A stretch of 15,894 bases of DNA from Candidatus Cloacimonadota bacterium (GCA_020532365.1 JAJBBL010000201.1:1-15894); one strand, 5' to 3'. Positions 7,342-15,112 are shown, counted from the first letter of the stretch. The notes: a model not told the origin generated them from the letters alone. Program-made: numbers and translations.

Positions 7342-7957
7342 TGTTGTCTCTCCTGACATCTAATAAAAATTGATTCGCATTCTCCTCGAGTTCACGAGCG
7401 TAAACTTCTAACTTGCCGACTAAATAGTTGTAGAAAAGTGTTGTGATGATACCTACTACTAAACCGCCAACTGTAGTTAATAGCGCTTCCCAAATACCGT
7501 CAGCTAAATAACTTATATCGACGCCACCACCCATCTGACCTATATTCATAAACACTTTTACCATCCCGGTAACTGTGCCTAAAAAACCTATCAGAGGGGC
7601 TATAGCTGCGAAAGAGGCTAAAGTTCCTAAGTTCTTTTCTAACTTGTGTAGTTCGCCCTTAGCGGTCGAAGCCATCACCTTCTCCGCCTCGTCAATACCA
7701 ACCGGAAAAGCCTCTATTCCCTTTGCTAACACAGTAGCCAAAGGGCTCTCGGGAGCGCCTTCACAGATATTTTTGGCCTCTTCTAACTTGTTCTCCTTTA
7801 ATAAACCCTGTACCGATTTGAGAAGACCATCGTTAGGTACCGTCGCCTTTCTAATCTTAATCACCCGCTCTATAATGATCGCGACAGAAATAATCGAGAT
7901 CACAAAAAGAACGAGCATCAACCATCCACCCTTTAAAACCATCGATATTAAATTCAT
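7331..7957 (-). CDS. exbB: ExbB/TolQ/MotA-family proton channel protein
   Basis: The protein has 208 residues from the chosen start. A first membrane helix (about residues 10-30, GWLMLVLFVISIISVAIII) is followed by a cytoplasmic segment. Two further helices lie in the conserved channel region: PLIGFLGTVTGMVKVF, the family signature, and EALLTTVGGLVVGIITTLFYN. It forms the stator ring with ExbD in the inner membrane and feeds proton-motive force to the TonB-like protein encoded two genes on. The ATG at 7957 has GAGGTG six to eleven bases upstream; a GTG four codons earlier lies inside that site and is unlikely to be used. It is the first gene of the six-gene operon, with a candidate promoter just upstream. 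Confidence 0.94.
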   Translation of the reverse strand: MNLISMVLKGGWLMLVLFVISIISVAIIIERVIKIRKATVPNDGLLKSVQGLLKENKLEEAKNICEGAPESPLATVLAKGIEAFPVGIDEAEKVMASTAKGELHKLEKNLGTLASFAAIAPLIGFLGTVTGMVKVFMNIGQMGGGVDISYLADGIWEALLTTVGGLVVGIITTLFYNYLVGKLEVYARELEENANQFLLDVRRDNNGA

Positions 7958-7995
7958 TCTACACCTCACCTCATTAAAAGAAATTACTCATAGCT

Positions 7996-8024
7996 AAAAC
8001 AAGATAGATCGTGTTAGCTGTCAA
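7996..8024 (-). promoter_or_regulatory. Candidate promoter of the exbB-exbD-tonB-folP-dacA-coaE operon
   Basis: A perfect TTGACA (8024-8019 on the minus strand) is followed after 17 bases by TGTTTT (8001-7996), a weak -10 match. The predicted start would lie about 30 bases before the exbB ATG. It is placed correctly for the operon and downstream of the previous gene's terminator. The -35 match is strong and the -10 is not, so this is a candidate only. Confidence 0.4.
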
Positions 8025-8055
8025 TTTTTCTTTTTCAGTTCGACCCTTTAAAGAG

Positions 8056-8091
8056 ATAAAAACAAAAAAAGGGGTACCGAAAAGTACCCCT
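8056..8091 (-). terminator. Rho-independent terminator of the large T9SS-type secreted protein gene
   Basis: Read on the minus strand, AGGGGTAC (8091-8084) and GTACCCCT (8077-8070) form an 8 bp perfect stem around a six-base loop. The run TTTTTTTGTTTTTA follows (8069-8056). It starts 25 bases after the stop codon of the gene ending at 8116 and separates that gene from the exbB operon. The plus strand has only an A-rich run before the stem, so it should work in one direction. Confidence 0.92.
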
Positions 8092-8099
8092 CCATTATC

Positions 8100-8116
8100 A
8101 TTCAAGTAGCTTGAAT
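8100..8116 (-). repeat. Small inverted repeat at the stop codon of the secreted protein gene
   Basis: ATTCAAG (8100-8106) and CTTGAAT (8110-8116) are perfect seven-base arms around TAG, and the last A of the TAA stop is the first base of the stem on the transcript. It lies just before the intrinsic terminator and could be a 3'-end stabilising stem-loop. No function is shown by the sequence. Confidence 0.5.
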
Positions 8117-10512
8117 TACTTCATCATAATCATCTTCTTGGTCGATGAGTAGTCACCTGCTACCATTTTGTAGAAATAGATTCCACTGCCAACTTCTTGG
8201 CTGTTATCATCCTTTCCGTTCCATTCAAGTGAGTGTGAACCTGCTGAGAGTCTGTTGTTAACAAGTGTTCTAACTTTTTGGCCTCTCATATTGTAAATCT
8301 CGATCAGGACGCTCTCTTCTGATTTAAGTTCGAAGCTGATTGAGGTTTCTGGGTTGAATGGGTTTGGATAGTTACCATTCAGTCTTGTCACACCAGGGAT
8401 GGTGATAGTTTCAACGTTAGTTGCGTTAATGGTAATTCTTGAGGTATGTACTGGAGTAGATTCGCCAGCTGTATAGTTCGCAATTACTGTATAAATGTAA
8501 GCGCCGTTAGGAACTTCTACGTCGGTATAAGTCGTCTCAGTAACCTCGTCAGCGATTACTACGCCGTTACGTTTAACTGTATAATTCAGAACTGCACGTT
8601 CGTCGCCTAAAGCAATCATACCTCTTTCGGGGTGACCTGCATAACCACGTAGCATCCAGTTATAGTTCAAGGTGCCTGCAATTTCTATAAGAGTTTGCCA
8701 CTTATTGTCAAAGAACATAAGGTTACCAAACTTGTTGTAAGCAGGTCCATCATCACAACCTGCTGGGTGTCCTGTTTGGGTATCGATATCAACACCAAGC
8801 CACAACTCAATACCATCTTTGATTGTAACGGGATGATCAAGCTCAACTTCATTCAGGGCACCGGCCTCAAAATTCACAACTTTTTGGGATAAAACTTCAG
8901 TTCCTGGATCAAGAGGGTTGTCTCCGCCACCTTCCCAAATTTTGAGTATATAAGTAGCGTTCGGTACATTAGGAGCAAAAACCATTTTTTTAACTTCAAG
9001 ACCAATCACGTCGAGATCTCTAAGCTGTTCACTTGTAAAGCGTGAAGCAATTTTAAACTTAGCAGCACCACCTGTTCCAACACCGTTACCAGTATATTCT
9101 CCACTCCAATGGAACCATTGTGGTACACCTTTAATTGATCCTGGTTCCTGCCAAGAGAGGACTACGTTGTTTTGGTCGACTACTTCAAATTTAAGATCGT
9201 CTACTGGGAGTAAGAGCTCTACGAGTTCGATACTTTTCTCGAATACCGCACCATCAATTTCTACATTTTCTTCTTTATAATACTCAAAGCCGTCGAGTGA
9301 TGCAGAGATCTCATAGATTCCTGGCATTACATCAGGAATGATGGCCATTCCAGTTGATGAAGTTGTTTTGGAGTAATTGGCAGCTCCCTTCAGTGTGACT
9401 ACTGTGCCAGTTGGCTCATCACCTGAGTTGGTAGTTACTTCGATGGTAACTAATGAGAGTTCACCTTTGAAGAGGATATTTGAGTGTGTTGGATTTGAAG
9501 TTCCATCTGTATCGTAGTTAGCTGTAATAGCAAAGCCATAGAAACCGTCTACTAATTCATCCCAATCGTTGTCTTCATATTCAAGTACTTCTAAGTCTTC
9601 TACTTTTTGTAGATCTGTCCATAACTCGGGATTATCTTTATCCTCTTCAGCATATCTGTATAAGTTGTATGAGATGAGTGCACGTGAACTTCTTACTTCA
9701 GTAGTCTGAACTGCAACATTACTATTACTTGCAACAGTAGCTTTTCCACTTCTCAACTCGAAGTTTGCGTTCTCTGTAAAGCCAATTTTCGATATATCAA
9801 ACTCTACTTTTTTAGCAAGCGCTTCGCCACTTTGTGGCGGGGCTAAAACATAAAGGTCTATTAGGAAGTCACCTCCTGCCACAACACCATCTGACAGATC
9901 GCCGAGGTTTACGATAGCTGAGAAACCGTTTAATGCCGCATCCATATCTAAACAGGGATATGCATCATCTGCCTCATTTCCAAGAGGCTGCATAAATATA
10001 CCTATGAAATCGGTATCTGTTGGAAGTGACTCTAAGGAAATATTTCTCTCCCAGTTGTCGTTCACGGTTGTGTTAAAAGGTCCATACTCCTTTAAAAAAA
10101 CACCTGTTTCCCAATCAATTACGTGAATTTTGTATGGCCAAACTCCGTTTAAGCCCCAAGAGGAGTGTCTAAACTCAACTCTTTCGAGGTAGGTACCTCT
10201 AATGTTAGAGATATCAAATACTGAACCGTAACCAGCAAAATTAAGCTGGTAATAACTATCAACAGGGTTATTATCGTGTTGTCTTAACAAAGTTTCTACC
10301 CATTCAACAGGTTCTCCCCATGTTAAATGAGCGTACTCATTGTTAACCCTCTCTGCTTGTAAGAATTCTGGTGGATATGGGATTCCTCTTTCACCATCTC
10401 TTACTTTGTGACTGTCAAATGACTTAGCTGTGAAAACACTATTCGCTGAGAGGAATACTACCATTCCGAGCAAAAGCATGATCACAAAAAACTTCAATGC
10501 ATTCTGTTTCAT
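8116..10512 (-). CDS. Large secreted multidomain protein with T9SS type A C-terminal sorting domain
   Basis: The protein has 798 residues. The N-terminal signal peptide has core FFVIMLLLGMVVFLSA, with likely cleavage after residue 23 or 29. A fibronectin-III-like strand pattern (about 47-70) leads into a beta-rich module (about 75-210). A carboxypeptidase-regulatory/PEGA-like Ig fold follows at about 350-432 (LVTIEVTTNSGDEPTGTVV, then GIYEISASLDGFEYY). A second FN3-like and beta-sandwich module lies at about 438-630, with GCDDGPAYNKFGN near its end, then another FN3-like module (about 640-705). The final 85 residues are a T9SS/FlgD-like sorting domain: NYPNPFNPETSISFEL, IEIYNMRGQKVRTLV and GIYFYKM. 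It is expected to be exported through the Sec system, then the outer membrane, and displayed or released. No catalytic motif is recognised, so an adhesive or structural role is a guess. AAGGAG precedes the ATG; the gene stands alone. Confidence 0.88.
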   Translation of the reverse strand: MKQNALKFFVIMLLLGMVVFLSANSVFTAKSFDSHKVRDGERGIPYPPEFLQAERVNNEYAHLTWGEPVEWVETLLRQHDNNPVDSYYQLNFAGYGSVFDISNIRGTYLERVEFRHSSWGLNGVWPYKIHVIDWETGVFLKEYGPFNTTVNDNWERNISLESLPTDTDFIGIFMQPLGNEADDAYPCLDMDAALNGFSAIVNLGDLSDGVVAGGDFLIDLYVLAPPQSGEALAKKVEFDISKIGFTENANFELRSGKATVASNSNVAVQTTEVRSSRALISYNLYRYAEEDKDNPELWTDLQKVEDLEVLEYEDNDWDELVDGFYGFAITANYDTDGTSNPTHSNILFKGELSLVTIEVTTNSGDEPTGTVVTLKGAANYSKTTSSTGMAIIPDVMPGIYEISASLDGFEYYKEENVEIDGAVFEKSIELVELLLPVDDLKFEVVDQNNVVLSWQEPGSIKGVPQWFHWSGEYTGNGVGTGGAAKFKIASRFTSEQLRDLDVIGLEVKKMVFAPNVPNATYILKIWEGGGDNPLDPGTEVLSQKVVNFEAGALNEVELDHPVTIKDGIELWLGVDIDTQTGHPAGCDDGPAYNKFGNLMFFDNKWQTLIEIAGTLNYNWMLRGYAGHPERGMIALGDERAVLNYTVKRNGVVIADEVTETTYTDVEVPNGAYIYTVIANYTAGESTPVHTSRITINATNVETITIPGVTRLNGNYPNPFNPETSISFELKSEESVLIEIYNMRGQKVRTLVNNRLSAGSHSLEWNGKDDNSQEVGSGIYFYKMVAGDYSSTKKMIMMK

Positions 10513-10831
10513 AAACTACTCCTTACTTACTTTTCTTTATCGTGGTTAATTCTAACTCCATAGTTGACTGGCTTAAAACTGTTTATACAGATAAAAACTG
10601 TCTCTATCACTACGGTACACTCTTAAATAATGTTCTGATAGAACCTCCTACATCAATTGGCCTTTAACTGACATCTCAACTTTTTTTGTCAACTTCTTTT
10701 TGCTCGCAAGATATCTGTATAGCTAATCTTTTTAGGTATCCTGCGTAATTTCAGCGTATATTTAGTTGAAATATATTGACTTAAAAGTGAGGAGCTTGAA
10801 TCTTAGGAAAATATTTATTAGTGTAGAGGTT
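10513..10831. promoter_or_regulatory. Divergent intergenic region between the secreted protein gene and cmk
   Basis: I find no convincing gene in these 319 bases. For the minus-strand gene, a perfect TTGACA lies at 10692-10687, but the -10 at 17 bases is poor (AGTTAA). Its leader would be about 145 bases long and contains an isolated AGGAGG (10649-10644) with no ORF behind it, followed by a 5 bp hairpin, GTTCT/AGAAC (10632-10644). For cmk, TTGACT (10776-10781) with AATCTT 17 bases on is a weak promoter candidate. An in-frame TTG at 10766 would extend cmk by 22 residues, but the extension does not resemble the family. The first 15 bases hold the Shine-Dalgarno of the minus-strand gene. Confidence 0.35.
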
Positions 10832-11494
10832 ATGGGTAATTATATCATCGCAATTGACGGCCCGGCTGCGTCCGGCAAAAGCACAACCGCGAAAGGGTTG
10901 GCAAAACTGTTAAACTATACTTACATAGATACAGGGGCTATGTTTCGGGCAGTGGCTCTGGCTATTTTGGAAGAGAATATCGACTACCAAAATGAAGAGA
11001 ACTTGAACGAACTTCTGAACTCTATTAATATTGAATTCAGACTTATCAAAGAAGTTCAGAATATTTTTCTTAACGGCGTTAATGTTTCCGACAAAATTCG
11101 CCTCCCAGAAGTAACGAAACTCTCTTCGATAATCGCTACATACCCTGCCGTCCGTTCAAAACTGTTAGAGCTACAACGTGAGTTTGGAAAGAATGGTAGA
11201 ATTATTATGGACGGTAGAGACATAGGTACGGTTATCTTCCCTAATGCTGACTTCAAGTTTTTCCTTACCGGGTCAACCCGTATCAGAGCGGAGCGCCGCT
11301 GGAAAGAGCTTAACGATCCGAATGTTTCACTCGAAGAGATTGAAGAGGATTTGATTTGGCGTGATAAAAACGATAGTAGTCGCTCTATAGCTCCACTCCA
11401 AAAAGCTGTAGATGCTTATGAAGTGGATACGAACGATATGTCGGTTGAAGAACAAGTGAACTACCTGTATAGAATAATTGAGGATAAGAGATGA
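10832..11494 (+). CDS. cmk: Cytidylate kinase
   Basis: The protein has 220 residues from the chosen ATG, the normal family size. CMK phosphorylates CMP and dCMP with ATP, recycling cytidine nucleotides in the cytosol. The P-loop is GPAASGKST (10-18). The nucleotide-monophosphate site shows YIDTGAMFRA, and MDGRDIGTVIFP is the CMK signature. The lid segment with RDKNDSSRSIAPL carries the conserved arginines. I chose the ATG at 10832 because the family begins just before the IAIDGPAASGKS strand. AGAGG sits only two bases before it, so spacing is tight; an upstream TTG at 10766 is a less likely start. It is the first gene of the plus-strand operon and ends in an ATGA overlap with plsC. Confidence 0.95.
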   Translation: MGNYIIAIDGPAASGKSTTAKGLAKLLNYTYIDTGAMFRAVALAILEENIDYQNEENLNELLNSINIEFRLIKEVQNIFLNGVNVSDKIRLPEVTKLSSIIATYPAVRSKLLELQREFGKNGRIIMDGRDIGTVIFPNADFKFFLTGSTRIRAERRWKELNDPNVSLEEIEEDLIWRDKNDSSRSIAPLQKAVDAYEVDTNDMSVEEQVNYLYRIIEDKR

Positions 11495-12102
11495 GATTAT
11501 CATATCGAATTGCAACTTCCACTATACGTTGCTTAATGAAATATGGATTCCGCTATAAGGTTGAAAACAAGGAGAGGTTGGCAGACTGGACACCTTGTAT
11601 CATCGCTGCAAACCATCTATCCTATTTCGATCCGCCATTCATTGGCTCAGTACTACCCACAGAGATAAGTTTTTTGGCCAAGACTGAGCTTTTTGAAGTA
11701 CCGCTGTTTGGTAATATGATTCGCTATTTCAATAGTATTCCAGTCCGAAGAGGTTCTATTGATAGAGCTACTATTGATCAGGTAACGGCAGTTTTGGCAG
11801 ACAACAGATCCATCCTAATCTTCCCCGAAGGGGGACGTAAGTCGTTTACCGCTAAGCCTGGTATAGGGATAGTGGTTCGTGAGACTGGAATGCCTGTACA
11901 ACCCGTATACATAAAATACAGTTACCTTTTTAAAATAGGTCCGATCAAAAAGAGAAAGGTCAAAATATATATCGGTGAAAGAATAGATACCACCCACTAT
12001 ATGGAGCTACCTAAAGAAAAAGATACGTACCGTTTGATCTCTAAAGAAATACTAAACAAGATAAATCAATTGCCTTATGAAAAAAACAGTAAGATTAGCT
12101 AA
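11491..12102 (+). CDS. plsC: 1-acyl-sn-glycerol-3-phosphate acyltransferase (PlsC family)
   Basis: The protein has 203 residues. PlsC-type enzymes acylate lysophosphatidate to phosphatidate at the inner membrane, feeding phospholipid synthesis. The catalytic HX4D motif is His42-Leu-Ser-Tyr-Phe-Asp47 in AANHLSYFDPP. Motif II appears as NSIPVRRGSIDR. Motif III is FPEGGRKS (111-118) where the family usually has FPEGTRS, so the Thr is Gly here; the Glu and first Gly remain. The fourth block occurs as MPVQPVYI. The start is supported by AGG seven bases upstream and by the four-base overlap with cmk. Its 3' end overlaps ispH by 26 bases. Membership of the acyltransferase family is clear; the exact acceptor is inferred from the operon and size. 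Confidence 0.88.
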   Translation: MRLSYRIATSTIRCLMKYGFRYKVENKERLADWTPCIIAANHLSYFDPPFIGSVLPTEISFLAKTELFEVPLFGNMIRYFNSIPVRRGSIDRATIDQVTAVLADNRSILIFPEGGRKSFTAKPGIGIVVRETGMPVQPVYIKYSYLFKIGPIKKRKVKIYIGERIDTTHYMELPKEKDTYRLISKEILNKINQLPYEKNSKIS

Positions 12103-12967
12103 AAATGCCGGTTTCTGCTTCGGCGTTAAAAGAGCGATAAATTTAGCAGAAGAAGCTTCGTCAGACCACCCTGAGATTGTAACTTTAGGACCTATTATAC
12201 ATAATCCACAGATGGTAGAACACCTTAGAAGAAAAGGTATCTCACCCGTCGAAGAGGATGATCTGCCAACAGATAAACCTGTAATCATTCGCTCACACGG
12301 TATCACAAAAGAACTTAGAAAGCGGTTAGAAGAGACATCGCCCTCTGTCATTGACGCTACTTGTCCCTATGTGGATAACTGTATGCAACATGCAAAACAG
12401 CTGAGTAAAGAGGGGTACCCTGTTATCATCTATGGGAATAAGGACCACCCTGAAGTGATTGCTCTTAAATCATATATTGCCGGAGAGTCTTATATCCTCT
12501 CTGATGAAGATAGATTGCCTGATAAGCGATTTTCTAAATTAGCGGTTATAAGCCAGACGACTAAGAGTATTGAAGGGTTTCAGAAGCTCATTGGCAAACT
12601 TATACCGTCGGTTAAAGAGCTGCGAGTATTCAATACTATATGCGCCGCTACTTCGGTAAGACAATCCTCGTCGTATAATTTGGCTAAAGAGAGTGACCTA
12701 ATGATCGTCATAGGGGGCAAGAACAGTTCGAACACGCAGATGCTTTTCAATATCTGTAATAACATAGTAGAAACGCTTCATATTGAGGAGGCTGAGGAGT
12801 TGGACTGTAAAATTTTAGAAGAAAAATCAAACATAGGCTTGACAGCTGGAGCCTCTACTCCAGATTGGATAATTGTCGAGGTCTATAACAAGATAATGAA
12901 ATGTTTTAGGGATGAAGAGAAGTTAATATCGAAAATTAAAGATATCCCTGGATACAAGGAGGAATGA
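12077..12967 (+). CDS. ispH: 4-hydroxy-3-methylbut-2-enyl diphosphate reductase
   Basis: The protein has 296 residues. IspH is an iron-sulfur enzyme that reduces HMBPP to IPP and DMAPP in the last step of the MEP isoprenoid pathway. The three cluster-binding cysteines are Cys14 (AGFCFGVKRA), Cys96 (DATCPYV) and Cys189 (FNTICAATSVRQ). Substrate-site residues His42 (IIHNPQ), His74 (RSHGI), His124 and Glu126 (KDHPEV) are present, as is the SQTT segment at 159-162. The start is fixed because the family begins almost directly at the KxGFCFGVxRA strand. It has no clear ribosome site and lies inside the end of plsC (26 bases overlap), so reinitiation from plsC is likely. Its stop is directly followed by the rpsA ATG. 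Confidence 0.97.
   Translation: MKKTVRLAKNAGFCFGVKRAINLAEEASSDHPEIVTLGPIIHNPQMVEHLRRKGISPVEEDDLPTDKPVIIRSHGITKELRKRLEETSPSVIDATCPYVDNCMQHAKQLSKEGYPVIIYGNKDHPEVIALKSYIAGESYILSDEDRLPDKRFSKLAVISQTTKSIEGFQKLIGKLIPSVKELRVFNTICAATSVRQSSSYNLAKESDLMIVIGGKNSSNTQMLFNICNNIVETLHIEEAEELDCKILEEKSNIGLTAGASTPDWIIVEVYNKIMKCFRDEEKLISKIKDIPGYKEE
12956..12963 (+). promoter_or_regulatory. Strong ribosome binding site for rpsA inside the 3' end of ispH
   Basis: AAGGAGGA lies four bases before the ATG at 12968 and encodes the last residues of IspH (Lys-Glu-Glu) while serving the next gene. The ispH TGA (12965-12967) sits between the site and the ATG. It is the strongest Shine-Dalgarno sequence of the plus-strand operon, which fits the high synthesis needed for S1. 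A nearby ATG at 12964 is out of frame. Confidence 0.85.
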
Positions 12968-15088
12968 ATGCATTTCAATAATCAAACTGAAAACAATGAT
13001 GATAACCGCACCTTAAACAACGAGCAAACAGATACTCAAAAACCTGAGCTCGAACAGAATGAGAATGCACATATCGAAGAGCCGGTAAGTGAAGAAAAAG
13101 AGGTGACCCAAGAGGTTAACGAACCTACAGAACCGCCTAAAAAAGAGGTTAAAAAAGAGTCTTCAAGCATTAAAGAGCCTACTATGACACCAGAAGAAAT
13201 TCAGGCTGCCGAAGAGTTCCAAAAACAAATCGAACAATACGAAGAGACTCTACGTGACTATCAGTCTGGCGAGATAATCGAAGGCATTATCGTGGATTTC
13301 AATGAAAAAGAAGTAATGATTGATATCGGATATAAATCAGAAGGCTCTATCCCTATCTCCGAGTTCCCTAACCCTGAAACGATCCAACTTAACGCTACTA
13401 TTAAAGTTTTCATTAATAAAGTAGAAAATAGCGAAGGGAAAGTATCACTCTCAAAAAGAATCGCTGACTTCCGATTGGCACAAGCTGAATTACAAGAGAT
13501 CTTTAAGAATAACGAAACCGTGCTCGGCGTAATCAAACAGCGCGTAAAAGGTGGAATGATTGTCGAAATTAAAGGAGAATTGAACGCATTCTTGCCCGGC
13601 TCACATATCTCAATTAAACCTATTCCAAATCTTGATCAGTTCATCGGAAAAGAGCTGGACTTCAAGATTATTAATATCGACGAAGAAAAGAAAAATATTA
13701 TCGTCTCCAGAAAAAAAGTGCTGGAAGAAGAACAACAAGAGAAAATTGCAAGCCTACTCGAAAAAATTGAAATCGATGCAGAACTTGAAGGTGAAGTAAA
13801 AAACATTACAGAATATGGTGCCTTCATTGACTTAGGTGGCATGGACGGTTTACTGCATATTACCGATATGTCCTGGGGACACATCAGTCACCCGTCAGAG
13901 ATGCTTAATATCGGAGATAAGGTAAAAGTAAAGGTTATTAACTACGAACCTGAAGAATCAAAGATTTCACTCGGCCTTAAACAGCTCGTTCCTCATCCTT
14001 GGGAAAATATTGAACGCAAATATGAAGAGGGCTCACAAATCGAAGGGAAGGTGGTCAACATCACCAATTACGGTGCATTCGTCGAAATAGAGCCTGGCGT
14101 TGAAGGGCTTGTACACGTCTCTGAGATGTCTTGGACAAGAAAAATTACACACCCAAAACAGATCTTGAAGGTTGATGACAAGATTAGCGCTATCGTTCTC
14201 TCCGTATCTAAAGAAGAGCGTAAAATCTCGCTCGGAATGAAACAGATGGAGGCTAACCCTTGGCTGCTTTTAGATGAAAAATACCCCGTCGGTACTATCA
14301 TCAAAGGTAAGATCAAAAATATGACTCCGTTCGGCGCATTCGTTGAAATAGAAAACGATATTGATGGACTAATCCACATTTCAGATATCTCTTGGACAAA
14401 ACGTATCTACCACCCTAAAGAGGTCTTCAAAAAAGGACAAGAGGTTGAAGTGATGATCCTCTCTATCGATAAACACCTGCACCGTATTGCGTTAGGTGTT
14501 AAGCAAATATCAGGAGATCCTTGGGAAGGATTAGATCATAAACTACCCATCAATACAGAGATCATCGGTGTCATCTCTAAACTAATATCGAAAGGTGTAC
14601 TCGTTGAACTTGACGTCGAAGGAACACCAATCGAAGGGTTTATACCAATCTCACACCTCGCTATCCCACGCTTAGAAAAACCTGAGCTGGCCTTCTCCGT
14701 AGGGGATGAAGTACCTATGAAAGTTATTGAACTCGATATGGAAAACAGACGACTCATCCTAAGTATAAAAGCTTACTTCTTCTCCAGAGAACGTGAAGAG
14801 CTGCAAAAATTCACTAAAACTCACGAGCCTCGACAAGAAGAACCTGTTGAAGAAATAGAGGAAGAGTTGGAAGAAGAAATCACACAAACTGAGACACAAC
14901 CAGAAACTACTGATACAGTTGAAACAACTCCTCAAACTGAAGAGGCTTCAGAGCCTGAAACAGAAGAAATCGAAGAGCAACAAACTGAAACCGTTCCAGA
15001 AACAGAATCTGAAGAGATAGACGTAGTCGAAGAAGAAGAAACTGTTGAAACGGAAAAAGAGACTGAGACTGAGGAGATTGAAGAATAA
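12968..15088 (+). CDS. rpsA: 30S ribosomal protein S1 with six S1 domains and acidic N- and C-terminal extensions
   Basis: The protein has 706 residues, against 557 in Escherichia coli S1. Six S1 OB-fold repeats begin near residues 101, 182, 271, 356, 442 and 530. Repeats 3-5 are the most canonical, with EYGAFIDLGGMDGLLHITDM, NYGAFVEIEPGVEGLVHVSE and PFGAFVEIENDIDGLIHISD followed by ISLGLKQ-type strands. S1 binds mRNA on the small subunit and helps load structured or weakly Shine-Dalgarno-led messages. About 100 N-terminal residues are Glu/Asn/Gln-rich and end in a charged helix. About 90 C-terminal residues (from roughly 617) are almost entirely Glu, Thr, Gln, Pro and Val. Both tails are probably disordered. 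The ATG abuts the ispH stop and has a strong ribosome site. Confidence 0.96.
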   Translation: MHFNNQTENNDDNRTLNNEQTDTQKPELEQNENAHIEEPVSEEKEVTQEVNEPTEPPKKEVKKESSSIKEPTMTPEEIQAAEEFQKQIEQYEETLRDYQSGEIIEGIIVDFNEKEVMIDIGYKSEGSIPISEFPNPETIQLNATIKVFINKVENSEGKVSLSKRIADFRLAQAELQEIFKNNETVLGVIKQRVKGGMIVEIKGELNAFLPGSHISIKPIPNLDQFIGKELDFKIINIDEEKKNIIVSRKKVLEEEQQEKIASLLEKIEIDAELEGEVKNITEYGAFIDLGGMDGLLHITDMSWGHISHPSEMLNIGDKVKVKVINYEPEESKISLGLKQLVPHPWENIERKYEEGSQIEGKVVNITNYGAFVEIEPGVEGLVHVSEMSWTRKITHPKQILKVDDKISAIVLSVSKEERKISLGMKQMEANPWLLLDEKYPVGTIIKGKIKNMTPFGAFVEIENDIDGLIHISDISWTKRIYHPKEVFKKGQEVEVMILSIDKHLHRIALGVKQISGDPWEGLDHKLPINTEIIGVISKLISKGVLVELDVEGTPIEGFIPISHLAIPRLEKPELAFSVGDEVPMKVIELDMENRRLILSIKAYFFSREREELQKFTKTHEPRQEEPVEEIEEELEEEITQTETQPETTDTVETTPQTEEASEPETEEIEEQQTETVPETESEEIDVVEEEETVETEKETETEEIEE

Positions 15089-15112
15089 AACTTCAGATTA
15101 TTTAATCGTGAG

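Noticed and set aside
10576..10601. Repeated AAAACTGT and mutually exclusive CTGT/ACAG pairings in the leader of the secreted protein gene, suggesting a bistable RNA.
   Set aside because: The pairings are only four bases long and AT-rich. No known riboswitch pattern is present.
10632..10649. AGGAGG plus a 5 bp hairpin in the minus-strand leader, as a possible leader-peptide start.
   Set aside because: No start codon with an ORF follows within usable distance; the frame ends almost at once.
10766..10831. TTG at 10766 as the cmk start.
   Set aside because: The extra 22 residues precede the point where CMK proteins begin, and no ribosome site precedes the TTG.
12580..14757. Several Ser-rich minus-strand open frames opposite ispH and rpsA.
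   Set aside because: They mirror the Glu/Lys-rich coding strand, as expected for shadow frames, and lack starts with ribosome sites.
12968..15088. The S1 repeats considered as a tandem DNA repeat or recombination element.
   Set aside because: The repeats are protein domains that have diverged at the DNA level; this is the normal S1 architecture.
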